DNA of 64,000 bases from Clostridium_AT radicumherbarum (GTDB taxonomy: Bacteria > Bacillota > Clostridia > Clostridiales > Clostridiaceae): contig NZ_JBJHZY010000001.1 of assembly GCF_045310525.1 (NCBI RefSeq), forward strand, positions 496,001 through 560,000, written 5' to 3'. The notes under the pieces were generated by a model. The model did no database searches. It worked only from the letters and a program-made list of their open reading frames with translations, and was not told the DNA's origin. A program made the position numbers and the translations under genes. Positions 52,929 to 60,411 of the stretch are shown here, in pieces; position 1 is the first letter of the stretch; each line of letters starts with the position of its first letter.

Positions 52929-52936
52929 GAAATTAC

Positions 52937-53836
52937 ATGAATTCAATATTTAAAGGGGAAGAAAGAAACACTTATCTGGCATATTTAGCAGTTTGTATAC
53001 TTTGGGGTTCAACATATTTGGCAATAAGAATAGGGGTAAGTGAGTTTCCGCCAGCTCTATTTGCTGGATTTAGGTTTTTAACTGCGGGCCTTATAATGTT
53101 GTTATTTTCAGTTTATAAAGGGATGAAGCTTCCTAAGGATTTTTCAGAGACCTTGAAGATCTCAATAGTTGGGCTGTTTCTATTACTAGGTGGAAATGGC
53201 TGCGTAGTTTTGGCTGAGAAAAACGTAAATTCAGGGATAGCATCACTTTTAGTTGCAACCGTACCACTTTTTATGGCTCTAATAGAACTATTTTTACCTG
53301 GCAGAGCAAGGCTTAATTTAAAAGGATGGATAGGACTTTTATTAGGCTTTGGGGGAGTAGCAATTTTAGCCTTTCCGAACTCAAATGGCTCCTCAGGAAG
53401 TATTTTGGGTATAGTACTTCTACTTATAGGTTCTTTTTCCTGGGCAATGGGCTCTGTATATTCTAAAAGCTTTAAGGCAACAGCATCAATAATTCCTAAC
53501 ATCGCAATACAAATGCTTGCAGGCGGAATAGGCTTGATTATAGTAGGCACTTTCTTTGGAGAGTTTTCAAAACTTCATGTTACCTCAAAAGGTATTGGCG
53601 CAATAGTTTACTTGATTATATTTGGTTCTATATTAGGCTACAGCTGTTATGTTTATATACTTCATAAATGGCCTACAGCTAAGGCAGGAACTTATGCTTA
53701 TGTAAATCCTCTAGTAGCAGTCTTCCTCGGAGCTATTGTACTTAATGAGCCTTTGACATTTTGGGTAGTAATGTCAACTGTTGTTATCCTAGGTGGCGTA
53801 ATTTTGGTACAGACCTCGAAAACTAAAATACAATAG
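52937..53836 (+). CDS. EamA/DMT-family transporter
   Basis: Ten-helix drug/metabolite transporter of 299 residues made of two EamA repeats: YLAYLAVCILWGSTYLAIRIGVSEFPPALFAGFRFL opens the first and WAMGSVYSKSFKATASIIPNIAIQMLAGG the second; TAKAGTYAYVNPLVAVFLGAIVLNEPLT is the typical last-repeat motif. The ribosome binding site is the end of the double-hairpin element. Substrate unknown; RhaT-, YedA- and amino-acid-exporter-like proteins share the pattern. A second EamA gene follows 68 bp later. Confidence 0.9.
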   Translation: MNSIFKGEERNTYLAYLAVCILWGSTYLAIRIGVSEFPPALFAGFRFLTAGLIMLLFSVYKGMKLPKDFSETLKISIVGLFLLLGGNGCVVLAEKNVNSGIASLLVATVPLFMALIELFLPGRARLNLKGWIGLLLGFGGVAILAFPNSNGSSGSILGIVLLLIGSFSWAMGSVYSKSFKATASIIPNIAIQMLAGGIGLIIVGTFFGEFSKLHVTSKGIGAIVYLIIFGSILGYSCYVYILHKWPTAKAGTYAYVNPLVAVFLGAIVLNEPLTFWVVMSTVVILGGVILVQTSKTKIQ

Positions 53837-53904
53837 TATATTTGCCAAAAATCACCTATAATTATATACGGTAAATATTTTAATAATAAGCAAAGGTGAG
53901 CAGC

Positions 53905-54789
53905 ATGGAACAAACAAAGCTAGTAAATTCCGAAAATAAACGAAACAAAGCAATAATTATGCAAATACTTGCAGCAGTACTCTGGAGTACTGGAGGAATG
54001 CTTATTAAACTTGTTGATTTAGGTCCAATGGCTATAGCTGGCATAAGAAGTTTAATTACAACCATTGTTATTTTCTCATTCCTTAAGAAATCTTCATTGA
54101 AATTAACATGGAACAAGGCCTTTGGAGCTGTATCCTATACAGCTTTGGTAGTTCTATATATATCTGCAACAAAAACCACTACCGCTGCTAATGCGATTTT
54201 ACTTCAGTATACCTCACCAATATACATTGCCATATTTGGCGGGTGGCTTTTAAATGAGAAGGCTAAACTTAAGGACTGGATTATCATAATGATTATTATA
54301 TGCGGAATGGCACTGTTTTTTATGGATGATATTGCAGGTGGAAGCCTTAAGGGAAATATACTTGCTGTATTCAGCGGTGTTGCCTTGGCCTTTAATACAA
54401 TGTTTATGAGAAGGGAAAAAGATGCAGATCCTCTGGAAAATGTGTTTTGGGGGAGTATTTTAACCATGCTTGTAAGTTTACCTTTTGTATTTGAAAAGGT
54501 TCCAAGCCCAAAGAGCATAGTTGGCCTTATACTGCTTGGAGTATTTCAACTGGGATTTTCTTATGTACTTTATGCCAAGGCAATTAAAAAAATAACGGCT
54601 TTAGAATCAACATTTTTGTCTTTAGTTGAGCCGCTTCTAAATCCGCTGTGGGTGTTTTTAACTATTGGTGAATTACCTGGGAAATTATCAATTTTAGGAG
54701 GAGTAATTGTTCTAGCTTCGGTAACTGTGAGCTGTTTAAAGCCTAAAAGGAAGGTTACTGCGGAATTAATGGACAAGATTGAAATATAA
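53905..54789 (+). CDS. EamA/DMT-family transporter, second
   Basis: A 294-residue, ten-helix transporter of the same superfamily but a different branch: AIIMQILAAVLWSTGGMLIKLVDLGPMAIAGIRSLI and LLQYTSPIYIAIFGGWLLNEKAKLKDW open it, and ESTFLSLVEPLLNPLWVFLTIGELPG closes it. ATG 53905 follows AAAGGTGAG; a GTG three codons upstream overlaps that site. It is probably co-transcribed with the preceding paralogue, though they are not close sequence copies. Confidence 0.88.
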   Translation: MEQTKLVNSENKRNKAIIMQILAAVLWSTGGMLIKLVDLGPMAIAGIRSLITTIVIFSFLKKSSLKLTWNKAFGAVSYTALVVLYISATKTTTAANAILLQYTSPIYIAIFGGWLLNEKAKLKDWIIIMIIICGMALFFMDDIAGGSLKGNILAVFSGVALAFNTMFMRREKDADPLENVFWGSILTMLVSLPFVFEKVPSPKSIVGLILLGVFQLGFSYVLYAKAIKKITALESTFLSLVEPLLNPLWVFLTIGELPGKLSILGGVIVLASVTVSCLKPKRKVTAELMDKIEI

Positions 54790-54812
54790 ATTGATATTAG
54801 GTAATTTCAGCA

Positions 54813-54841
54813 TTGACAAAATCTTTATATAATCATATATT
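54813..54841 (+). promoter_or_regulatory. Promoter of the rsgA leader
   Basis: TTGACA (54813-54818) and TATATT (54836-54841), spacer 17 bp. It opens a 450-bp gap that holds the leader described below. Confidence 0.7.
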
Positions 54842-54897
54842 ATAAATGTGTAAATATTTTTAATAATTAAACATTTCATGAAAGGGAGTGTGTTTTA

Positions 54898-54930
54898 ATG
54901 ATTGCAAATTTTAAGGTGATTGCTTCTTAA
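54898..54930 (+). CDS. Ten-codon leader peptide ORF upstream of rsgA
   Basis: MIANFKVIAS, preceded by a good AAAGGGAG ribosome binding site and placed between promoter and terminators. The peptide has no homology I recognise. Promoter, short translated ORF, terminators and then a ribosome-associated GTPase is the layout of attenuators that sense ribosome stalling. Confidence 0.5.
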   Translation: MIANFKVIAS

Positions 54931-54942
54931 AACTAAATATGG

Positions 54943-55115
54943 GCAAAGATGTGACCATTAGGATAATTATATCTTTTTTTGTGTCGGATTTTTGCAGCCT
55001 AAATTAACCTTTCATAATTACTGTGTATATGTAATGCATAAACATCACCGAAGGGTGGTGCTTTTTTACCGCAAAATGCAGTCTGATTTTATGGGGTGCT
55101 TTCTGCGGTATTTTT
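54943..55115 (+). terminator. Series of terminator hairpins in the rsgA leader
   Basis: Three hairpins with T-runs: AAAGATGT/ATATCTTT (54945-54980), CATCACC-GAAG-GGTGGTG then CTTTTTT (55043-55067), and TACCGCA/TGCGGTA then TTTTT (55067-55115). The last two share bases at 55067, so they cannot both form completely. Confidence 0.7.
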
Positions 55116-55151
55116 ATGCTCATTTTTAGTGAAGGAAAGGAGAGATGTTTT

Positions 55152-55256
55152 ATGAAAAGCATATATTTAAAAGAAAAAAACAGTGTATTAATTTTAGATT
55201 TAGTAATGGAGAAATTAAAGAAAAAGTTGGAGGTAATTAATGAACAATATTATTGA
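55152..55256 (+). CDS. Small 34-codon ORF overlapping the rsgA start
   Basis: MKSIYLKEKNSVLILDLVME... starting at ATG 55152 behind GAAAGGAGAGATG, the best binding site in the leader. It ends 14 bp inside rsgA in another frame, so its translation could open or couple the rsgA start. No family recognised. Confidence 0.5.
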   Translation: MKSIYLKEKNSVLILDLVMEKLKKKLEVINEQYY

Positions 55257-56316
55257 AAAATATGGTTATACAGATTTTTATAAAGTACAGGAAGCTATGT
55301 ATAATTCTATAGAAGGTGAACTTATACCTGGAAGAGTTGTAGAAGTTCAAAGGGAGCAGTACAAGATTATAACTAAGGAAGGTGAGAGTACTGCAAAGCT
55401 TAAGGGCTCTTTATTTTACAATACGGCTGTAATAAGTATTTATCCTTCTGTTGGAGACTTTGTACTTGTAAAGCATAATCCTTATGGAGAAGATATTATT
55501 TATCATGTACTTACAAGAAAAAGCAAGTTTTCAAGGCTTGATTCCTTTAATGAAGTAGAGCAGATAGTAGCTGCAAATTTTGATTATGTTTTTATTATGA
55601 CATCTTTAAATAAGGATTTTAACCTAAGAAGAATAGAAAGATATTTAACCTCTGCCTGGGAAAGCGGAGCAGTGCCTGTAATTGTTTTAACAAAAGCTGA
55701 TTTATGCAGTGACTATTCAGCTTATATTGAAGAGTTAGAACAAATTGCCTTTGGTGTTGCTATTGTTCCCATAAGTACCATTACTGGAGAGGGGCTTAAG
55801 AAATTAGAAGAATTTATTAGACCTTGCAAAACTATAGTATTTCTGGGTTCATCAGGTGTAGGGAAATCCAGCCTTGTTAATGCTATAGCAGGGGAAGAAA
55901 TTATGAAAGTCAGCATCATTAGAGAAGATGACAGCAAGGGCCGTCACACCACTACTCACAGGCAGCTAATTATGCTCGAAAATGGCACTATGATTATTGA
56001 TACTCCAGGCATGAGGGAGCTTGGCATGTGGAATGCCACTGAAGGCTTAGATACAGCTTTTTCTGATATTGAAGATTTATCAATTAAGTGTAAATTTAGT
56101 GATTGCAGCCATACCAGTGAACCTGGCTGTGCCGTAAAAGCAGCTTTAGTAAGTGGAGAGCTCACATCTGAAAGGTGGGAAAGCTATTTAAAACTTAAGA
56201 GGGAAATCAGGTATGCTGAAATGAAAGAAAATTCTTCAATGAGGGCAAATGAAAAGGCACGATGGAAGAATTTATCTAAGCTGCAGAAACAATTAAAAAA
56301 AGGCGGAACATTTTAA
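55240..56316 (+). CDS. rsgA: RsgA-type ribosome small-subunit GTPase
   Basis: Circularly permuted GTPase of 358 residues that binds the 30S subunit during maturation. An OB domain (VEVQREQYKIITKEGESTAKLKGSL) precedes G4 LTKADLC, then SSGVGKSSLVNAI (P-loop), TTHRQ, and DTPGMREL; the C-terminal zinc domain has CKFSDCSHTSEPGC. Being about 60 residues longer than the RsgA of the usual prkC-rsgA-rpe cluster, and standing alone, it is probably the second paralogue that several Firmicutes carry. ATG 55240 follows TTGGAGGTAATTA inside the preceding small ORF. Its leader suggests it is induced when translation is disturbed. Confidence 0.9.
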   Translation: MNNIIEKYGYTDFYKVQEAMYNSIEGELIPGRVVEVQREQYKIITKEGESTAKLKGSLFYNTAVISIYPSVGDFVLVKHNPYGEDIIYHVLTRKSKFSRLDSFNEVEQIVAANFDYVFIMTSLNKDFNLRRIERYLTSAWESGAVPVIVLTKADLCSDYSAYIEELEQIAFGVAIVPISTITGEGLKKLEEFIRPCKTIVFLGSSGVGKSSLVNAIAGEEIMKVSIIREDDSKGRHTTTHRQLIMLENGTMIIDTPGMRELGMWNATEGLDTAFSDIEDLSIKCKFSDCSHTSEPGCAVKAALVSGELTSERWESYLKLKREIRYAEMKENSSMRANEKARWKNLSKLQKQLKKGGTF

Positions 56317-56322
56317 TAATAT

Positions 56323-56374
56323 AAAGGAGGCATTGCAAAATAACTTTTAAATAAGTTAGGTGCAATGCCCCTTT
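56323..56374. terminator. Bidirectional terminator between rsgA and ferredoxin genes
   Basis: AAAGGAGGCATTGCA pairs with TGCAATGCCCCTTT with one bulge around a 23-nt loop. Confidence 0.65.
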
Positions 56375-56379
56375 AATGT

Positions 56380-56565
56380 TTATTCGATTTTAATAGCTTC
56401 TACAGGGCAAGAAGTTTCAGCATCCTTAGCTTCAGCTTCATTTGAAGAATCTACATCTCCAATAACACCTGCCTTACCATCATCCTCCATTTCAAAAACA
56501 TCTGGAGTAATGGAAGCACATAAACCGCAACCTATACAGGTTTCTTTATCAACAAAAGCCTTCAT
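56380..56565 (-). CDS. Single-cluster [4Fe-4S] ferredoxin
   Basis: Small electron carrier of 61 residues: KAFVDKETCIGCGLCASITPDVFEM holds CxxCxxC and SCPVEAIKIE the fourth Cys, so one [4Fe-4S] cluster as in Thermotoga- or Bacillus-type ferredoxins. Start ATG 56565 follows AAGGGGATG on the minus strand; an ATG at 56583 in frame lacks a site. It is divergent from cysS. Confidence 0.9.
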   Translation of the reverse strand: MKAFVDKETCIGCGLCASITPDVFEMEDDGKAGVIGDVDSSNEAEAKDAETSCPVEAIKIE

Positions 56566-56667
56566 TAAAATCATCCCCTTCATATATTCATTACATAATA
56601 ATAATAATCTAAATTACCAAAATTAACTGTGATTTAAATCAAAAATAAATATATAGAATATAATAAG

Positions 56668-56696
56668 TATACAATTTAATTTACATGGTATATAAT
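56668..56696 (+). promoter_or_regulatory. Probable promoter of cysS
   Basis: TATACA (56668-56673) and TATAAT (56691-56696), spacer 17 bp. Transcription would start near 56703, 27 bp before the leader ORF. Confidence 0.5.
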
Positions 56697-56729
56697 AACT
56701 TTATATTAAAGATATGGAGGTTTATCAAA

Positions 56730-56807
56730 ATGGGATTCTGCTGTTGTTGTTATTTAAATAATTTAATACTTTTATATTTAAATAGCAATAAGTCTGCAAA
56801 TTTTTGA
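56730..56807 (+). CDS. Cysteine-rich leader peptide of cysS
   Basis: A 25-codon ORF beginning MGFCCCCYLNN. ATG 56730 follows ATGGAGGTTTATCAA, a strong ribosome binding site. Codons 4-7 (56739-56750) are TGC TGT TGT TGT. The ORF ends at TGA 56805-56807, just before the antiterminator and terminator. Four consecutive codons for the amino acid used by the downstream synthetase is the hallmark of ribosome-mediated attenuation. Confidence 0.8.
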   Translation: MGFCCCCYLNNLILLYLNSNKSANF

Positions 56808-56850
56808 GATAAGCGCAACTTGAAACTAAAATTAAGATTATCTACTGCAG
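56794..56850 (+). promoter_or_regulatory. Candidate antiterminator of the cysS leader
   Basis: CTGCA (56794-56798) and AGATAA (56807-56812) can pair with TGCAG (56846-56850) and TTATCT (56838-56843), holding the 5' arm of the terminator. A ribosome at the leader stop would cover the first two segments; a ribosome stalled at the Cys codons would not. Confidence 0.55.
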
Positions 56851-56875
56851 GTTTTTGCCTGCAGTTTATTTTTTT
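56844..56875 (+). terminator. Attenuator terminator of cysS
   Basis: ACTGCAGG (56844-56851) pairs with CCTGCAGT (56858-56865), 6-nt loop, then TTATTTTTTT. It lies 19 bp before the cysS start. Confidence 0.85.
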
Positions 56876-56893
56876 GAAGAAAGGGAGAATATT

Positions 56894-58309
56894 ATGGGCT
56901 TTTCAATTTACAACACCTTAACAAGAAATAAGGAAGAGGTTAAACCTATTGAGGATGGTAAAATAAGGCTCTATACCTGTGGACCTACAGTTTACAATTA
57001 TGCACATATAGGTAATTTAAGAACCTATATTTTTGAAGATGTTCTTAAAAAGTCTTTGGAGTATGCAGGTTTTAAGGTTAAACATGTAATGAATATAACA
57101 GATGTTGGGCATTTGGAATCAGACTCTGATACTGGTGAAGATAAAATGTCTAAAGGAGCAATGAGAGAGAAGAAAACTGTATGGGAAATTGCAAGATATT
57201 ATGAAGAGGCATTTTTAAAGGACTGTGAACATTTAAATATCATAAAGCCAGAAGTTGTGTGCAGAGCCACAGAACACATTGAAGATATGATAAAGTTTAT
57301 ACAAATATTAGAGAAAAAAGGTTTTACCTATAGGGCAAATGGCAATGTTTATTTCGCCATTAAAAAGTATCCAGAATATACAGAGCTTGCAAACCTAAGC
57401 ATAGATGAACTTGTGGCAGGCAGCAGGGTTGAGGTGGACATCTATAAAAAGAATCCATTAGACTTTGTATTATGGTTTACAAACTCAAAGTTTAGTAATC
57501 AAATAATGCAGTGGGAGTCACCATGGGGTAAGGGTTTTCCTGGCTGGCATATTGAATGCTCTGCAATGTCAATTAAGTATCTTGGGGAAAGGATAGACAT
57601 ACATTGTGGAGGCATAGATCATATTCCTGTCCATCATACAAATGAAATAGCTCAATCAGAAAGTGCAGTAGGTCATAAGTGGGTTAATTATTGGATGCAT
57701 GGCGAATTTCTGGTACTTGATAATGGTAAGATGTCTAAATCAAACGGAGATTTTTTAACTGTGTCAAGACTTATAGAAGAAGGATTCAGTCCATTAGATT
57801 ATAGATATTTTTGTCTTCAGTCTAAATATAGGAAGCAGCTTGTGTTTAGCTTTGAAAGTCTTACTGAGGCTAAAAAATCCTTTAATAAATTAAAAGAAAA
57901 AATTAAAAAAATAGTAGAAAGTAAAAAGCTTGGTGAAGCTTGCCATACGAATAAAGTTAAAAGCTATCAGCAAAAGTTTTTAGCTCAAGTAAGTGATGAT
58001 TTAAATATTGCAAATGCTTTTACAGTTTTATCAGATGTTATAAAAGATGATAAATTGAGTACCTCAGAGAAATTTTATTTAATTGAAGATTTTGACAAGA
58101 TCTTTTCTCTTGACCTAACTAAAGCGAATGATTTAAATGAAAAACTTTCGTTAGATAAAGAATATATTAATAATTTTATATTGGAAAGAGACGAGGCAAG
58201 AAAAGAAAAAAACTGGGCTAGAGCAGACGAAATCAGAAATATACTTTTAAATGAGAATATAGAATTAGTTGATTTAAGAGAAGGTACAACATGGAGAGTA
58301 AAACAATAA
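56894..58309 (+). CDS. cysS: Cysteinyl-tRNA synthetase
   Basis: Class I synthetase of 471 residues charging tRNA-Cys. The zinc Cys and HIGH region read LYTCGPTVYNYAHIGNLRTY (HIGN), further zinc ligands are in HIECSAMS and HHTNE, and the KMSKS loop is GKMSKSNGDFL. The C-terminal DALR-type anticodon domain is intact. ATG 56894 follows AAAGGGAGAATATT. The upstream leader strongly suggests control by Cys-tRNA supply. No T-box motif was found. Confidence 0.97.
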   Translation: MGFSIYNTLTRNKEEVKPIEDGKIRLYTCGPTVYNYAHIGNLRTYIFEDVLKKSLEYAGFKVKHVMNITDVGHLESDSDTGEDKMSKGAMREKKTVWEIARYYEEAFLKDCEHLNIIKPEVVCRATEHIEDMIKFIQILEKKGFTYRANGNVYFAIKKYPEYTELANLSIDELVAGSRVEVDIYKKNPLDFVLWFTNSKFSNQIMQWESPWGKGFPGWHIECSAMSIKYLGERIDIHCGGIDHIPVHHTNEIAQSESAVGHKWVNYWMHGEFLVLDNGKMSKSNGDFLTVSRLIEEGFSPLDYRYFCLQSKYRKQLVFSFESLTEAKKSFNKLKEKIKKIVESKKLGEACHTNKVKSYQQKFLAQVSDDLNIANAFTVLSDVIKDDKLSTSEKFYLIEDFDKIFSLDLTKANDLNEKLSLDKEYINNFILERDEARKEKNWARADEIRNILLNENIELVDLREGTTWRVKQ

Positions 58310-58462
58310 AGCTTATTATTTTGTGTTAGGTAGTATATATAATTATGAATTTGAAGAAATTAAATATAATAATTAGAAAGTTTCTTTAATTAAATTTGTA
58401 AAATTACAATAATTATGGTATTATCAATGTTACAGAATTTTATAGGGGGTAACTAACAAGAA

Positions 58463-59782
58463 ATGAAAACAGAACCTGATCCTGCGAATATAACTTCGCA
58501 GTTAATTTTAATAGCCATACTAACATTAATCAATGCATTTTTTTCTGCCGCAGAAATGGCAATTGTGTCACTTAATAAAAATAAAATAAAGGTACTTGAT
58601 GAAGAAGGGGATAAAAAGGCAAAACTTCTATTAAAACTAATGGAAGAGCCAACAAAATTCTTGTCTACAGTACAAGTAGGGATAACCCTTGCGGGCTTCT
58701 TTTCCAGTGCTTCAGCTGCTACAGGAATCTCAAAGAACTTGTCTTTTTATTTAAATAGGCTTAATATTCCATATAGCGAACAAATAGCCTTAGTAGGGGT
58801 AACGGTGGTTCTCTCTTATATAACCTTGGTTTTCGGAGAATTATTTCCAAAGAGAGTGGCTTTGCAAAAATCTGAAGCTTTGGCAATGGCAGTGGTAAAA
58901 CCAATTATGTTTGTATCAAAAATAGCAGTTCCTTTTGTAAAACTGCTTTCTGCATCCACAAATATTTTGGTTAGATTAACTGGACTTGAAATAGAAGGAC
59001 TAGACGAGAAGGTATCCAAAGAAGAAATTAGGTCTATGGTGGAAGCCGGGCAAGAAAACGGTGTTATTAATGAAACAGAAGTAGAAATGATTAATAGCAT
59101 CTTTGAATTTGATGATAAACTTGCCAGCGAGGTGATGACTCCTAGAACTGAAGTGTATTTAATCAATATTGATACTCCTTTAATGGAATATTTAGATGAG
59201 TTAATTGAAGAGAGATATTCAAGAGTACCTGTCTATGAGGGAGATACAGATAATATTATTGGTATTCTTTATATGAAAGACTTCTATGCAGAAGCAAGAA
59301 AACATGGTTTTGAAAATGTAGATATAAAAACTATTCTACATCCACCATATTTTGTACCAGAAACAAAGAATATTGATGAACTATTTAAAGAACTTCAGGT
59401 TTCTAAAAAGCATATGGCTGTATTAATAGATGAATATGGAGGCTTCTCTGGAATAGTTTCTATAGAGGATCTTATAGAAGAAGTTATGGGGAATATAGAG
59501 GATGAATATGATGATGATGAACCAGAAATAAAGAAAATCGATACTAATACATCTATAGTGGATGGAATGCTTTCAATTGATGACTTTAATGATTACTTTG
59601 ATGTTAAGATTGAAAGTGACGATTATGATACAATAGGTGGATTCCTAATAGATCTTTTAGGACGTATTCCTGAAGGTGCAGAAGAAAACAATATTGAATA
59701 TGAAAATCTTATATTTAAGATATTGGAAGTTAAGGAAAAAAGAATTGAAAAGATAAAGGTTTATGTTCAAAAGGATTCTTAG
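58463..59782 (+). CDS. CorC/HlyC-family membrane protein (DUF21-CBS-CBS-CorC)
   Basis: A 439-residue membrane protein: the N-terminal DUF21 domain has about four helices (ILTLINAFFSAAEMAIVSLNKNKIK), two CBS domains follow (EVMTPRTEVYLINID..., ILHPPYFVPETKNIDELFKELQ), and a CorC_HlyC domain closes it (TIGGFLIDLLGRIPEGAE). Family members are linked to Mg2+ efflux or Na+/Mg2+ exchange. ATG 58463; AGGGGGT is rather distant upstream. The gap 58310-58462 shows nothing further. Confidence 0.9.
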   Translation: MKTEPDPANITSQLILIAILTLINAFFSAAEMAIVSLNKNKIKVLDEEGDKKAKLLLKLMEEPTKFLSTVQVGITLAGFFSSASAATGISKNLSFYLNRLNIPYSEQIALVGVTVVLSYITLVFGELFPKRVALQKSEALAMAVVKPIMFVSKIAVPFVKLLSASTNILVRLTGLEIEGLDEKVSKEEIRSMVEAGQENGVINETEVEMINSIFEFDDKLASEVMTPRTEVYLINIDTPLMEYLDELIEERYSRVPVYEGDTDNIIGILYMKDFYAEARKHGFENVDIKTILHPPYFVPETKNIDELFKELQVSKKHMAVLIDEYGGFSGIVSIEDLIEEVMGNIEDEYDDDEPEIKKIDTNTSIVDGMLSIDDFNDYFDVKIESDDYDTIGGFLIDLLGRIPEGAEENNIEYENLIFKILEVKEKRIEKIKVYVQKDS

Positions 59783-59800
59783 TTTTATATTAAAATTTAT

Positions 59801-59826
59801 GCTCTGCAGAAATGTAGAGCTTTTTT
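59801..59826 (+). terminator. Terminator with GAAA tetraloop
   Basis: GCTCTGCA-GAAA-TGTAGAGC followed by TTTTTT, after the CorC-like gene. Confidence 0.9.
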
Positions 59827-59937
59827 ATATGCTATTTAGATTAATCTTACAACGCTTAAAAGTCTAAAAAAAGAATTATAGTTAATTTGTAGAATATATT
59901 AAAATAGAAATATTTAATTTCAAAGTGGGGGTTATAT

Positions 59938-60330
59938 ATGATGCCTTTTGATCCATTTAACAGTTTCTTATTTAATTTTACATCTATTTTTGTACCTATT
60001 ATTTTTATTATTGTTTTTGTTGGGTTTATATTTGTTTTTGCTAAAGGAATTAAGACCTGGAGCTACAATAATGGGCAGCCTGTGCTTTCTGTTTGGGCAA
60101 AGGTGGCAAGTAAAAGAACCAATGTTACCAGCACTATGCATAATGATAATGGAATTCAACACCACTCCACCTCAACAACCTATTATGTCACCTTTGAGGT
60201 AGAAAGTGGCGACAGAATGGAATTTACCGTAATTGCTAATGAATATGGCATGTTAGTAGAAGGAGATACTGGGAAGCTTACTTTTCAAGGAACTAGGTAT
60301 AAGGGATTTAATAGGGATAGAGGAGAATAA
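59938..60330 (+). CDS. DUF2500-family membrane protein
   Basis: A 130-residue protein with one N-terminal membrane helix (IFVPIIFIIVFVGFIFVFA) and a beta-rich soluble part: SVWAKVASKRTNVTSTMHN, TTYYVTFEVESGDRMEFTVIANEYGMLVEGDTGKLTFQGTRYKGF, which is the DUF2500 pattern. Function unknown. ATG 59938 (a second ATG follows immediately) is preceded by GGGGGTT. Confidence 0.88.
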   Translation: MMPFDPFNSFLFNFTSIFVPIIFIIVFVGFIFVFAKGIKTWSYNNGQPVLSVWAKVASKRTNVTSTMHNDNGIQHHSTSTTYYVTFEVESGDRMEFTVIANEYGMLVEGDTGKLTFQGTRYKGFNRDRGE

Positions 60331-60358
60331 TAGGAAATTAACAAATTAAAAAGTAAAA

Positions 60359-60384
60359 AAACCGACCGTAAGGTCGGTTTTGCT
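60359..60384. terminator. Bidirectional terminator
   Basis: AAACCGACC-GTAA-GGTCGGTTT with T-runs on both strands, serving the DUF2500 gene and the convergent kinase gene. Confidence 0.9.
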
Positions 60385-60411
60385 TTTCAATGAAGCTTCT
60401 CTAGATCTAAC

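Noticed and set aside
55043..55080. T-box sequence in the rsgA leader (AAGGGTGGT...ACCGC)
   Set aside because: The conserved T-box core is interrupted by GCTTTTTT, and no specifier stem or AG bulge is seen; the bases are explained by two terminators.
56668..56894. T-box riboswitch before cysS
   Set aside because: The leader is under 200 nt and contains no AGGGTGGNACCGCG-type motif; the Cys-codon ORF explains it better.
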